From Joyebacterum sp964521425 (lineage in GTDB: Bacteria; Joyebacterota; Joyebacteria; Joyebacterales; Joyebacteraceae), in the NCBI GenBank assembly GCA_964521425.1, contig CAZFRO010000019.1:1-47073 (forward strand): a stretch of 47,073 nucleotides of DNA. Direction: 5' to 3'. Positions 1-5,714 of this stretch are shown piece after piece (positions within the stretch are counted from its first letter, which is position 1; every line of letters begins with the position of its first letter). The position numbers and the translations under genes are program-made. The notes beneath the pieces were generated by a model. That model was not told the DNA's origin. It ran no database searches and saw nothing but the letters and a program-made list of their open reading frames with translations.

Positions 1-2
1 TC

Positions 3-326
3 TGGCTCGTGCCGCGGCTGAAGGAGTTCCCGCGTGACCAGAGGTTCCTGCTGGGGGACCGGATCCAGACGCTCGCTCTGGACGTCCTCTGCCTCCTCAT
101 CGAGGCCAACTACACGAAGGATCGCTCGGGGCTCCTCCGGCGGGCCAACCTCGAGCTTGAGAAGCTGCGCTATCTCATCCGCCTTGCCAGCGATCTCCAC
201 TACCTCTCTGCGCGGCGCTACCAGCATGCTGCTGAGCGCATCGATGAGATCGGGCGGATGATCGGGGGCTGGGCGAAGTCGCAGCGGTCGCGCAACGCGA
301 TCACCACGGAAGGAGCGTGTCCTTGA
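3..326 (+). CDS. avd: DGR accessory variability protein Avd (5' partial)
   Basis: Four-helix-bundle protein of the Avd/S23 family. In diversity-generating retroelements (DGRs), Avd forms a basic pentamer that binds the reverse transcriptase and template RNA and is needed for mutagenic cDNA synthesis. The visible part has the family pattern: an FPRDQRFLLGDRIQ helix, LLIEANY, ANLELEKLRYLIRLASDL and a final RRYQHAAERIDEIGRMIGGW helix. The frame is open to the left edge (Trp-Leu precede the GTG at 9, as expected inside Avd), so the true start lies upstream and the GTG is probably internal. Its TGA overlaps the TTG start of the reverse transcriptase by 4 nt, so the two are probably translationally coupled. 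The related 23S rRNA intervening-sequence protein is the alternative; the adjacent DGR-type RT argues for Avd. Confidence 0.85.
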   Translation, partial: WLVPRLKEFPRDQRFLLGDRIQTLALDVLCLLIEANYTKDRSGLLRRANLELEKLRYLIRLASDLHYLSARRYQHAAERIDEIGRMIGGWAKSQRSRNAITTEGACP

Positions 327-1426
327 GGACCTATCGCGACCTGTGGTCCGAGGTTGCGAGCCTTGATAACCTCTTCCTCGCCGCTCGGCGTGCACGGAAG
401 GGCAAGCGCACCAAGCGGGCGTGCGCGGCGTACGAGTTCCACCTCGAGGGCGAGGTGTTCGATCTCAGGCGCAGGTTGCTTGACGGGAGCTACACCTTCG
501 GCCCATATCGACACTTCCGCGTCCTTGAGCCCAAGCCGCGGGACATAGCGGCTGCTCCGTACCGGGACCGGGTCCTCCACCACGCGCTCGTCCAGGTGCT
601 CGAGCCCCGCACCGACCCGTCGTTCATCCATGACAGCTATGCCTGCCGCGTGGGCAAGGGGACGCACGCGGCGCTGGCCGCCTGCAAGCGTTGGACGCGC
701 CGGAGGCCGTACGCGCTGAAGCTGGACGTGCGCCACTTCTACGCGCGGATCGACCACGAGATACTGGCTGCTCTTCTCGGCGCTCGCTTTCGAGACACGG
801 AGCTCATGGGGTGCCTCCTCCAGCTTCTCGCGAGCCACAGCAGTCCGGCGGATGAGTACGAACCGTGCCCCGGTGACGGGCTGTTCGAGATCCTGCGTCC
901 GAGAGGGATCCCCATCGGGAACCTGACAAGCCAGTTCTTCGCCAACTTGTATCTCGACGGACTCGACCATTTTGTCCAGGAGTCTCTCCAGTGGAGCGGA
1001 TATCTTCGGTACATGGACGACATGCTGCTCTTCGGAGACGACAAGGCTGCTCTGCAGGCTGCCCGCCGAGAGATCGAGTCGTGGCTCGAGGGCGAGCGCC
1101 GGCTCCACGTCCACGAGCGCAAGACGCGTGTCTTTCCCGTGCGCGACGGCGTGCCGTTCGTGGGGTTCCGCGTCTTCCCGCGGTACGTGCGTATCGATCC
1201 TCGCACGGGCCGCCGGTTCGTGCGGCGCCTCCGGGAGCTTGGGCTCTCATACAGCAGAGGCGAGATCGAGATGGACCGGATTGGCCGCTCGGTGGTCGGC
1301 TGGGTGGGGCACGCGCGGCACGGCACGACGAGGAGGCTCGTCTCAAAGGTCCTGTGGGAGGCGGTGATCCCGTCTAAGGACGTGCGGTCAGCGCCGGCGC
1401 CTGCGTCATCTGCATCGGCAATCTGA
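323..1426 (+). CDS. DGR-type reverse transcriptase
   Basis: Group II-intron-related reverse transcriptase of the DGR clade, 367 aa. It should copy a template-repeat RNA into cDNA with errors at adenines, and the cDNA then replaces a variable repeat. The palm motif YMDD is at residues 230-233. IGNLTSQ is at about 198-204; DGR enzymes have (I/V/L)GxxxSQ where other RTs have QGxxxSP, and this is the most diagnostic feature. Other family blocks are RARKGKR near the N-terminus, LDVRHFYARIDHEIL (first catalytic Asp) and a C-terminal thumb ending near GWVGHARHG. TTG at 323 is chosen because AAGGAG at 310-315 lies 7 nt upstream; GTG at 317 is in frame but only 1 nt from that site. The last ~20 residues are low-complexity Ala/Ser/Pro. 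A 100-N gap starts 12 nt after the stop codon. Confidence 0.92.
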   Translation: MRTYRDLWSEVASLDNLFLAARRARKGKRTKRACAAYEFHLEGEVFDLRRRLLDGSYTFGPYRHFRVLEPKPRDIAAAPYRDRVLHHALVQVLEPRTDPSFIHDSYACRVGKGTHAALAACKRWTRRRPYALKLDVRHFYARIDHEILAALLGARFRDTELMGCLLQLLASHSSPADEYEPCPGDGLFEILRPRGIPIGNLTSQFFANLYLDGLDHFVQESLQWSGYLRYMDDMLLFGDDKAALQAARREIESWLEGERRLHVHERKTRVFPVRDGVPFVGFRVFPRYVRIDPRTGRRFVRRLRELGLSYSRGEIEMDRIGRSVVGWVGHARHGTTRRLVSKVLWEAVIPSKDVRSAPAPASSASAI

Positions 1427-1438
1427 TGCTTGTGGGAG

Positions 1439-1538
1439 NNNNNNNNNNNNNNNNNNNNNNNNNNNNNNNNNNNNNNNNNNNNNNNNNNNNNNNNNNNNNN
1501 NNNNNNNNNNNNNNNNNNNNNNNNNNNNNNNNNNNNNN
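1439..1538. other. Assembly gap (100 N)
   Basis: A run of exactly 100 N, the conventional placeholder for a scaffold gap of unknown length. It falls between the DGR reverse transcriptase and the template-like repeat, so the 5' part of the template repeat, or a whole target gene, may be missing. Confidence 0.99.
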
Positions 1539-1560
1539 GGGAGAGAGCGAGCAAACAAGG

Positions 1561-1689
1561 CGCGTGCTTCGCGGGGGCTCGTGGAACAACAACGACAACA
1601 ACCTGCGGTGCGCGAACCGGAACAACAACAACCCGAACAACAGCAACAACAGCAACGGGTTTCGGGTTGCCAGGACCCTTATTGCCTGA
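1561..1689 (+). repeat. DGR template repeat (TR)-like sequence, AAC-rich
   Basis: A segment read on the same strand as the RT. It would encode RGGSWNNNDNNLRCANR followed by more Asn-rich sequence and GFRVAR, ending in TGA at 1687-1689. Fifteen AAC codons mark the variable positions. This is the hallmark of a DGR template: adenine mutagenesis of AAC gives NNC codons covering most amino acids, and conserved C-type-lectin framework residues sit between. RGG(S/T)W and GFR(V/T)A are the usual framework of FGE/C-type-lectin DGR targets. A template is normally transcribed but not translated. Its left boundary is unknown because of the gap 22 nt upstream. It could instead be the end of an unmutated target gene lost in the gap, but retention of all the AACs favours the template. 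Confidence 0.82.
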
Positions 1690-2052
1690 GTCCGCGGCCC
1701 CACGGGGCGGTGGAGCGAGCGTTGAACGGTCCAGCTCTCTTCCTGGTCCTAGGATCAAGCGGCGCTGTCGCCGGTCCCGGACCGAATACACAGGGCCCCC
1801 GCCGGCCGGTAGGCGCTGGATCGAACGTCGGCGGGGGTTCGAACCCCAGCGTCTGGTCGGGAGTCCCAAGGCACCGGCACAGCCATCTAACTGGCGCTTG
1901 AAGCCGACGGGCTTGTCTGTCACGCTGGCCGCTTACGCACCCATCGCGCCAGCCTTAACGCCCGCAGCTGAAACGCGATTCGCTAGCCAGGCACCCGGAC
2001 TAAGATGGGGACCGTGGTGGGCGGGATGGCCGCCCTTCTCATAGGAGGGAAG
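1690..2052. other. Non-coding stretch with palindromes, after the template repeat
   Basis: No convincing gene in 363 nt. It holds a perfect 14-nt palindrome GGGGTTCGAACCCC (1834-1847), inside a larger arm with CGCTGG (1814-1819) and CCAGCG (1846-1851). Further on is an integron attC-like half site (ATCTAAC, then TTGAAGCCGAC) with a CTGGCGC/GCGCCAG inverted repeat. The palindrome resembles a tRNA T-arm, but no matching tRNA body was found. The right end runs in frame, after a TAG at 1984, into the RCK gene. Confidence 0.5.
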
Positions 2053-2901
2053 ATGAAGCTTCCCGGCAGCACCTCCGGTCACGTTGTCATATGTGGTTGG
2101 AGTGAGAGAAGTGAGCGGATCATCAAAGAACTCCGAGACCCGAAGTCCGGTCGTCGGCAGGTGATTGTCATCATCTCCGACCAGGTGAGTCATGAAGATC
2201 AAGAGGATGCGAAACGGCGGCACTGCGACATCTACTTCGTACCAGGTGATCCGACTGAAGACGACGTGCTGAGAGCTGCCCGCGTCAGCCGGGCTCGTAG
2301 CGTCATAGTCCTCGCGGACTACACGCGCGAGTCACCGGATGCCATAACCACGATCATCGCCGTGGCGATCGTGAACTGGTGCAAGGAGATCGGCGTCAAG
2401 GGTGGTGGGCCATGCATCGTCGCAGAGGCCGTGACGCCAAAGGGAAAGCGGAGTATAAGGTCCACTGGAGTCGGACAGGTCGTCTGTCCAGTTGACTATG
2501 GACTCGGCCTCCTGGCACAGTGCGCCATTCACGAGAGGGTCTCTGTTGTCTACGATGAACTGCTGGAGTGGTCGGACGAGACCAACGAGATCTACGACGT
2601 GGAGTGGGAGGATATCCCTGAGGTCCTCAGACACATATCGTTCGAGGAAGCAGCGAAGACACTTGCCGATCACCGTGATCCGAAGGACCCTGTCGTGCTT
2701 CTAGGGGTGATTCACGATGGTAATGTCATTCTGAATCCACGGGAGACGGGTGCCTTCTGGAAGATAGGTAGGCGGGACTCCCAGGCAATTGAGGAGGGAG
2801 ACGCTCTCATCGTCCTTGCCTTCAGGAAGCCAAACTTGAAGAGGCAGCTTAGAAGCGCCTCACAGGATGCAGCTCCGCGCCCGACGGGGCCGAGAAACTA
2901 G
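2053..2901 (+). CDS. RCK (TrkA-N) domain protein, soluble, channel-derived
   Basis: RCK domains are Rossmann-like ligand sensors that gate potassium channels or transporters. The segment SGHVVICGWSE matches the first strand of MthK-type RCK domains. It is followed by VIIS..., a DPTEDDVLRAARVSRARSVIVLAD stretch typical of the fold, and a C-terminal region ending EEGDALIVLAFRKP, a TrkA-C-like strand. The product from this start is 282 aa. ATG 2053 is chosen because AGGAGG lies 5 nt upstream. An in-frame ATG at 2005 would add GTVVGGMAALLIGGK, which resembles the inner end of a channel TM2 helix, but a TAG at 1984 blocks further extension. No TM1-pore-TM2 is present, so it is either a stand-alone regulatory subunit or a channel that has lost its pore. 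Confidence 0.75.
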   Translation: MKLPGSTSGHVVICGWSERSERIIKELRDPKSGRRQVIVIISDQVSHEDQEDAKRRHCDIYFVPGDPTEDDVLRAARVSRARSVIVLADYTRESPDAITTIIAVAIVNWCKEIGVKGGGPCIVAEAVTPKGKRSIRSTGVGQVVCPVDYGLGLLAQCAIHERVSVVYDELLEWSDETNEIYDVEWEDIPEVLRHISFEEAAKTLADHRDPKDPVVLLGVIHDGNVILNPRETGAFWKIGRRDSQAIEEGDALIVLAFRKPNLKRQLRSASQDAAPRPTGPRN

Positions 2902-2960
2902 AGCTGCACTAGCGTCACAGACCCTCAAGAAGCTACTCCTGCAATGTGTGAGGAGACACG

Positions 2961-3404
2961 ATGAAGACGGCAACACACGCGCTTCTGATCCTGCTACTCG
3001 CGATGACCTTTGCGCCGGACTCCCCGGCAGGTGAGACCACAGACGAAGTCTCGCTCGAGTCGCTTCCACCCTCAGTAGTGAGAACCGTCCCGCTGTGTGG
3101 TGACGACGCCGTGGACCCGAGCCTGAGCGAGATCTCCGTGACGTTCAGTAAGGAAATGAAGGTCACGGGCCATTGCTGGTCGTGGTGCTCCGTGGAGGAG
3201 GGCTCATTCCCCGAGCTTGCCGGAGACACGGAGTACCTGGATGACAATCGCACCTGCGTACTCCACGTGGTACTTGAGCCGGAGAAGACCTACGCAATCT
3301 GGATCAACGTAGATCAGTTTCAGTCGTTCCAGGACACAGCCGGACATCCGGCCGTTCCGTATCTGCTGGTCTTCAGAACAGGAGTAGCAGAGACGGATGG
3401 CTGA
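2961..3404 (+). CDS. Secreted Big_5/SbsA Ig-like domain protein
   Basis: Small exported protein of 147 aa. Residues 1-24 are a signal peptide (KT, a hydrophobic LLILLLAMTFA core, cleavage near SPAG). The rest looks like one bacterial Ig-like (Big_5) domain: PPSVVRTVPLCGDDAVDPSLSEISVTFSKEM is the characteristic opening, in which an Ig strand ends in S(K/E)xM. The close, PYLLVFRTG, is the usual last strand. Three Cys in the domain (LCGDD, GHCWSWCS) and one near DNRTC could form disulfides. GAGGAG lies 5-10 nt before the ATG. Such domains occur on surface-layer and adhesin-like proteins; no enzyme activity is implied. It lies between the RCK gene and the putative DGR target, with no visible terminator. 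Confidence 0.65.
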   Translation: MKTATHALLILLLAMTFAPDSPAGETTDEVSLESLPPSVVRTVPLCGDDAVDPSLSEISVTFSKEMKVTGHCWSWCSVEEGSFPELAGDTEYLDDNRTCVLHVVLEPEKTYAIWINVDQFQSFQDTAGHPAVPYLLVFRTGVAETDG

Positions 3405-3443
3405 TTCCCCGGAGCACAGTCCTGGCTCGCTCTGATGCGTTGC

Positions 3444-3472
3444 ATTCACCACGGACGACCTGTATCAATATG
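3444..3472 (+). promoter_or_regulatory. Weak candidate promoter for the FGE-like lipoprotein gene
   Basis: TTGCAT near 3440-3445 and TATCAA near 3463-3468 are about 17 nt apart, with modest agreement to the sigma70 -35 and -10 elements (3/6 and 4/6). The pair is bracketed by a perfect 8-nt inverted repeat, TGCGTTGC (3436-3443) and GCAACGCA (3489-3496), about 45 nt apart. The repeat may be an operator pair or a leader hairpin. Position relative to the start at 3538 is plausible. Confidence 0.25.
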
Positions 3473-3537
3473 ACAGTATCGATTGTGCGCAACGCACCAC
3501 CGCGCACCGGCCGTCTCTCGGAATAGGGGAGGACCAG

Positions 3538-4566
3538 ATGGCACGTGAACGTATCGCTCGACACGTAATAGTGAGCGGATGCGCTTTCGCCGCGCTGCTC
3601 TCTATCATTGCTCTGCTGAGCGTTGGATGCTCGGACTCCGTCGGTCCCGACGACTCCGAAGTTATCACTCCTCCCGCCGGGATGGTCTTCGTCCCCGCGG
3701 GCATATTCACAATGGGCGACGGTATAGCCATGTACGGAATCGACGAGCACGAGGTGACTCTGTCGAACGCTTTCTACCTTGGTCAGCATGAGATCACGAA
3801 CCAGGAATACATGGAGATGGTCCAGTGGGCGTACGATCAGGGATACGTGACAGCCACGCCCGCCGAGGTGCAGGACAATCTCGATGGGAGCACGGCGATG
3901 CTTCTGGATATGGACGATGCAGATTGTGAGATCCAGTTCAACCGGGCGGGTACCTTCTATCTCCGCGAATCCCCGTCGAGCCACGCGCAGACTGCCTATC
4001 CGGGTGGCTACGACCCATCGCAGCACCCCGTAATGGAGGTCACCTGGTTCGGCTCCGTCCGATACTGCGATTGGCTGAGCCTGGAGGCCGGCATCCCCCG
4101 CGCCTACGAGCACGGCGGTGACTGGGCGTGCAACGGGGGAGACCCGTACGGGGCAGCGGGCTACCGCTTGCCGACGGACGCCGAGTGGGAGTACGCGGCG
4201 CAGTTCAACGACGATCGGGCGTACCCCTGGGGGAACGATGCACCGAGCTCAGCTCTGGCGAACTACCTGGGCTGCGTCGGCTGGACGACACCCGTGGGAA
4301 GCTACCCGGACGCTCCTGCTGATCCCGGGCTCGCTGACATGGCCGGGAACCTGTGGGAGTGGTGCAACGACTGGGGTGTGCACGATCTCGGTACGGCCGC
4401 CGTGACCGACCCGTCCGGTGCGGTCACGGGCACCTATCGCGTCGTCCGCGGTGGGACCTGGTGCCGCGATGAAACCGATCTTCGTTGCGCTCGGCGTGGC
4501 GATCCGAATCCGGGTTCAAGCGATCTGATGTTCGGGTTTCGCACGGCCAAGACCGTTGCGCCGTGA
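3538..4566 (+). CDS. FGE-sulfatase/C-type-lectin-fold lipoprotein, candidate DGR target
   Basis: 342 aa. A signal peptide ends in the lipobox SVGC (Cys about 31), so it should be a lipid-anchored surface or periplasmic protein. The mature part is a formylglycine-generating-enzyme-like (SUMF1) domain: GMVFVPAGIFTMGD, YLGQHEITNQEY, HPVMEVTWFGSVRYCDWLS, YRLPTDAEWEYAAQ, DMAGNLWEWCNDW and the final RGGTW...GFRTAK. This fold is one of the commonest DGR target scaffolds. Its last 43 codons (4438-4566) align without gaps to the template-like repeat at 1561-1689 (see that repeat entry). FGE catalytic activity is not expected; binding or display is more likely. GGGGAGG lies just upstream of the ATG. 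Confidence 0.85.
   Translation: MARERIARHVIVSGCAFAALLSIIALLSVGCSDSVGPDDSEVITPPAGMVFVPAGIFTMGDGIAMYGIDEHEVTLSNAFYLGQHEITNQEYMEMVQWAYDQGYVTATPAEVQDNLDGSTAMLLDMDDADCEIQFNRAGTFYLRESPSSHAQTAYPGGYDPSQHPVMEVTWFGSVRYCDWLSLEAGIPRAYEHGGDWACNGGDPYGAAGYRLPTDAEWEYAAQFNDDRAYPWGNDAPSSALANYLGCVGWTTPVGSYPDAPADPGLADMAGNLWEWCNDWGVHDLGTAAVTDPSGAVTGTYRVVRGGTWCRDETDLRCARRGDPNPGSSDLMFGFRTAKTVAP
4438..4566 (+). repeat. Variable-repeat (VR)-like 3' end of the FGE-like gene
   Basis: Gapless codon-for-codon counterpart of the template-like repeat, at a constant offset of 2877 nt, with the stop codons aligned. Framework residues RGG.W, LRCA, R, P, S and GFR..A.T are kept. The 15 template Asn positions read C, R, D, T, D, R, G, D, P, N, G, S, D, L, F. 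Many synonymous and framework bases also differ (for example CTG/CTT, CGG/CGT, GCG/GCT), and only about five of the variable codons keep the NNC form. Adenine mutagenesis cannot explain those changes, so this is an old, decaying or paralogous VR rather than a fresh copy of this template. Confidence 0.6.
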
Positions 4567-4760
4567 TCTCTGACATCGGGCACGGTGAAAGCGATCTGAC
4601 GCTTGAGTGGAATATGGTCCGGGCTATGTGGCTCGTCGGTGTGGCGGCGCATATCCTGCTCCTGGCCGCGGTCTCGCGTCTTCTCCGGGACAGCCGCGGC
4701 AACTAGGCTTGCATACGACCTGACCTGGCTGGAACCCACAAGATAGAGGGCGGTGACAGT

Positions 4761-5015
4761 ATGAAGAACTGCTGGGATCTCAAGAAGGAGTGTCCGTTCG
4801 TGGGCAAAGAGCGCGTCGGATCGCCGTGCCCGGTCTACGCGAGCGAGAAGCCATGCTGGGAGTTCGACTGGCTGAGCTTCTATTCCGCGATGCCGGAGGG
4901 CTCAGAGAAGGACGAGTGGAAGCGCGATATGCTCGACTGGTGTACGAGGTGTGAGATGCGCAACGAGCACGCGGAGCCGATTGATGCCTTCCTCAAGAGT
5001 CTTGCTGATATGTAG
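4761..5015 (+). CDS. Small two-CW domain Cys-rich protein
   Basis: 84-aa cytoplasmic protein with two Cys-Trp motifs, NCWDLKKECPF and KPCWEFDW, separated by CPVY, and a later CTRC pair. This is the layout of the small 'two-CW' domain proteins, whose role is unknown; the cysteines suggest metal binding or redox sensing. There is no signal peptide or membrane segment. A GGCGGTGACAGT stretch precedes the ATG, giving only a weak ribosome site. The next gene downstream is a thiol-redox-type selenoprotein, 57 nt away on the same strand, so a shared redox theme is possible but unproven. Confidence 0.6.
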   Translation: MKNCWDLKKECPFVGKERVGSPCPVYASEKPCWEFDWLSFYSAMPEGSEKDEWKRDMLDWCTRCEMRNEHAEPIDAFLKSLADM

Positions 5016-5072
5016 CGGATGAAGGCCGACCACGACAATGCAGAGACAAGCGCAAGCTAGAGGGGAGTAACC

Positions 5073-5309
5073 ATGCCGATTTCTATCACGTACTGTGCTG
5101 TCTGAGACTACCGCCCTAGAGCTGCCAGTTTGGCAGCTGCCCTGAAGAAGAGCCTGGGTGTGAGGGCCTCCTTGGTAGCCAGTGATGGCGGCGTTTTCGA
5201 TGTGGCAGTCGATGGCACACTCGTCTTCTCTAAGCGTGAGAACGGCGGGTTCGCTGAAGCACCAGAGATCGTGGCGCTCGTGAAGGCGCACCTGGAGTCA
5301 TTGGGCTAG
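5073..5309 (+). CDS. SelW/Rdx-family selenoprotein (in-frame TGA = Sec11)
   Basis: Reading through TGA at 5103-5105 gives a 78-aa protein that starts MPISITYCAVUDYRPRA and ends at TAG 5307-5309. This is the SelT/SelW/SelH (Rdx) family: a thioredoxin-like fold with an N-terminal CxxU redox motif (C8-A-V-U11), then YxPRA, and a C-terminal half GGVFDVAVDGTLVFSKRENG-GF. The TGA is exactly at the redox position. A perfect 7-bp hairpin follows it, as expected for a bacterial SECIS. GGGGAG lies upstream of the ATG. No frame change is needed and conservation continues after the TGA, so a simple nonsense pseudogene is less likely. Function is presumably thiol redox. The Sec machinery (selA/B/C/D) is not in the window. 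Confidence 0.85.
5120..5138 (+). promoter_or_regulatory. Bacterial SECIS-like hairpin
   Basis: AGCTGCC (5120-5126) pairs perfectly with GGCAGCT (5132-5138) across a 5-nt loop, AGTTT. The loop starts 21 nt after the TGA and has a G in its first two positions. Both agree with published descriptions of bacterial SECIS elements, which SelB recognises to decode UGA as selenocysteine. It lies within the coding sequence, as in other bacteria. Confidence 0.7.
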
Positions 5310-5392
5310 CTTGGCAACATACGAGCAGGCGGTCTCGTTGACGGCAGTCGCGTGTACTCAGGCGCCCATGCTGCAGCCGCTTGTTGCGGGAG

Positions 5393-5700
5393 TCTAAGAA
5401 AGTTAGTGTGAGTTTGGTTATATGTGCCTAACTGCCCTTCCCNNNNNNNNNNNNNNNNNNNNNNNNNNNNNNNNNNNNNNNNNNNNNNNNNNNNNNNNNN
5501 NNNNNNNNNNNNNNNNNNNNNNNNNNNNNNNNNNNNNNNNNNCTTGAGTCCCCAAGTCGTATTGTGAAACTGAATCTAAGAAAGTTAGCGTGAGTTTGGC
5601 CATATGCACCTAACTTCCCTCCCCCTAGAGTCCTCAAGTCGGATTTCGGCCCACATTCTAGGGAAGTTAGGGTGGGTTATGCCATGAGCACCAAACTGAC
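5393..5700. repeat. 82-bp tandem repeat array, interrupted by an assembly gap
   Basis: This 5310-5714 interval holds no gene. Units start at TCTAAGAAAGTTAG (5393), TCTAAGAAAGTTAG (5575) and a diverged TCTAGGGAAGTTAG (5657). The last two are 82 bp apart. Each unit holds AGTTAG and CTAACT arms about 21 nt apart (degenerate in the last), so it can fold as a hairpin. The 50 nt before the gap plus the 32 nt after it also make 82, so the gap falls in phase with the repeat. The array ends just before the ATPase start codon. Confidence 0.8.
5443..5542. other. Assembly gap (100 N) inside the tandem repeat
   Basis: Exactly 100 N. It lies inside the 82-bp repeat, so it is most simply explained by a short-read assembler failing across identical units. 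The true missing length should be a multiple of 82 bp. Confidence 0.99.
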
Positions 5701-5714
5701 AGGGGGTGGCTTGG

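Noticed and set aside
218..1114. Long minus-strand open frame opposite the reverse transcriptase
   Set aside because: It mirrors the RT in antisense and shows no family features; typical of GC-rich shadow frames.
1825..1860. tRNA T-arm-like GGGGTTCGAACCCC
   Set aside because: No D-arm, anticodon arm and acceptor that pair properly could be found on either strand; the sequence is a self-complementary palindrome.
739..1923. Minus-strand open frame spanning the first assembly gap
   Set aside because: It reads through N bases and is antisense to the RT and template; no protein family is recognisable.
4614..4706. 30-aa hydrophobic frame MVRAMWLVGVAAHILLLAA
   Set aside because: A plausible membrane peptide but only a weak ribosome site and no recognised family; not enough support for a gene.
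5443..5542. Possible CRISPR array at the repeats
   Set aside because: The unit is 82 bp and nearly continuous, with no unique spacers of uniform length and no cas genes.
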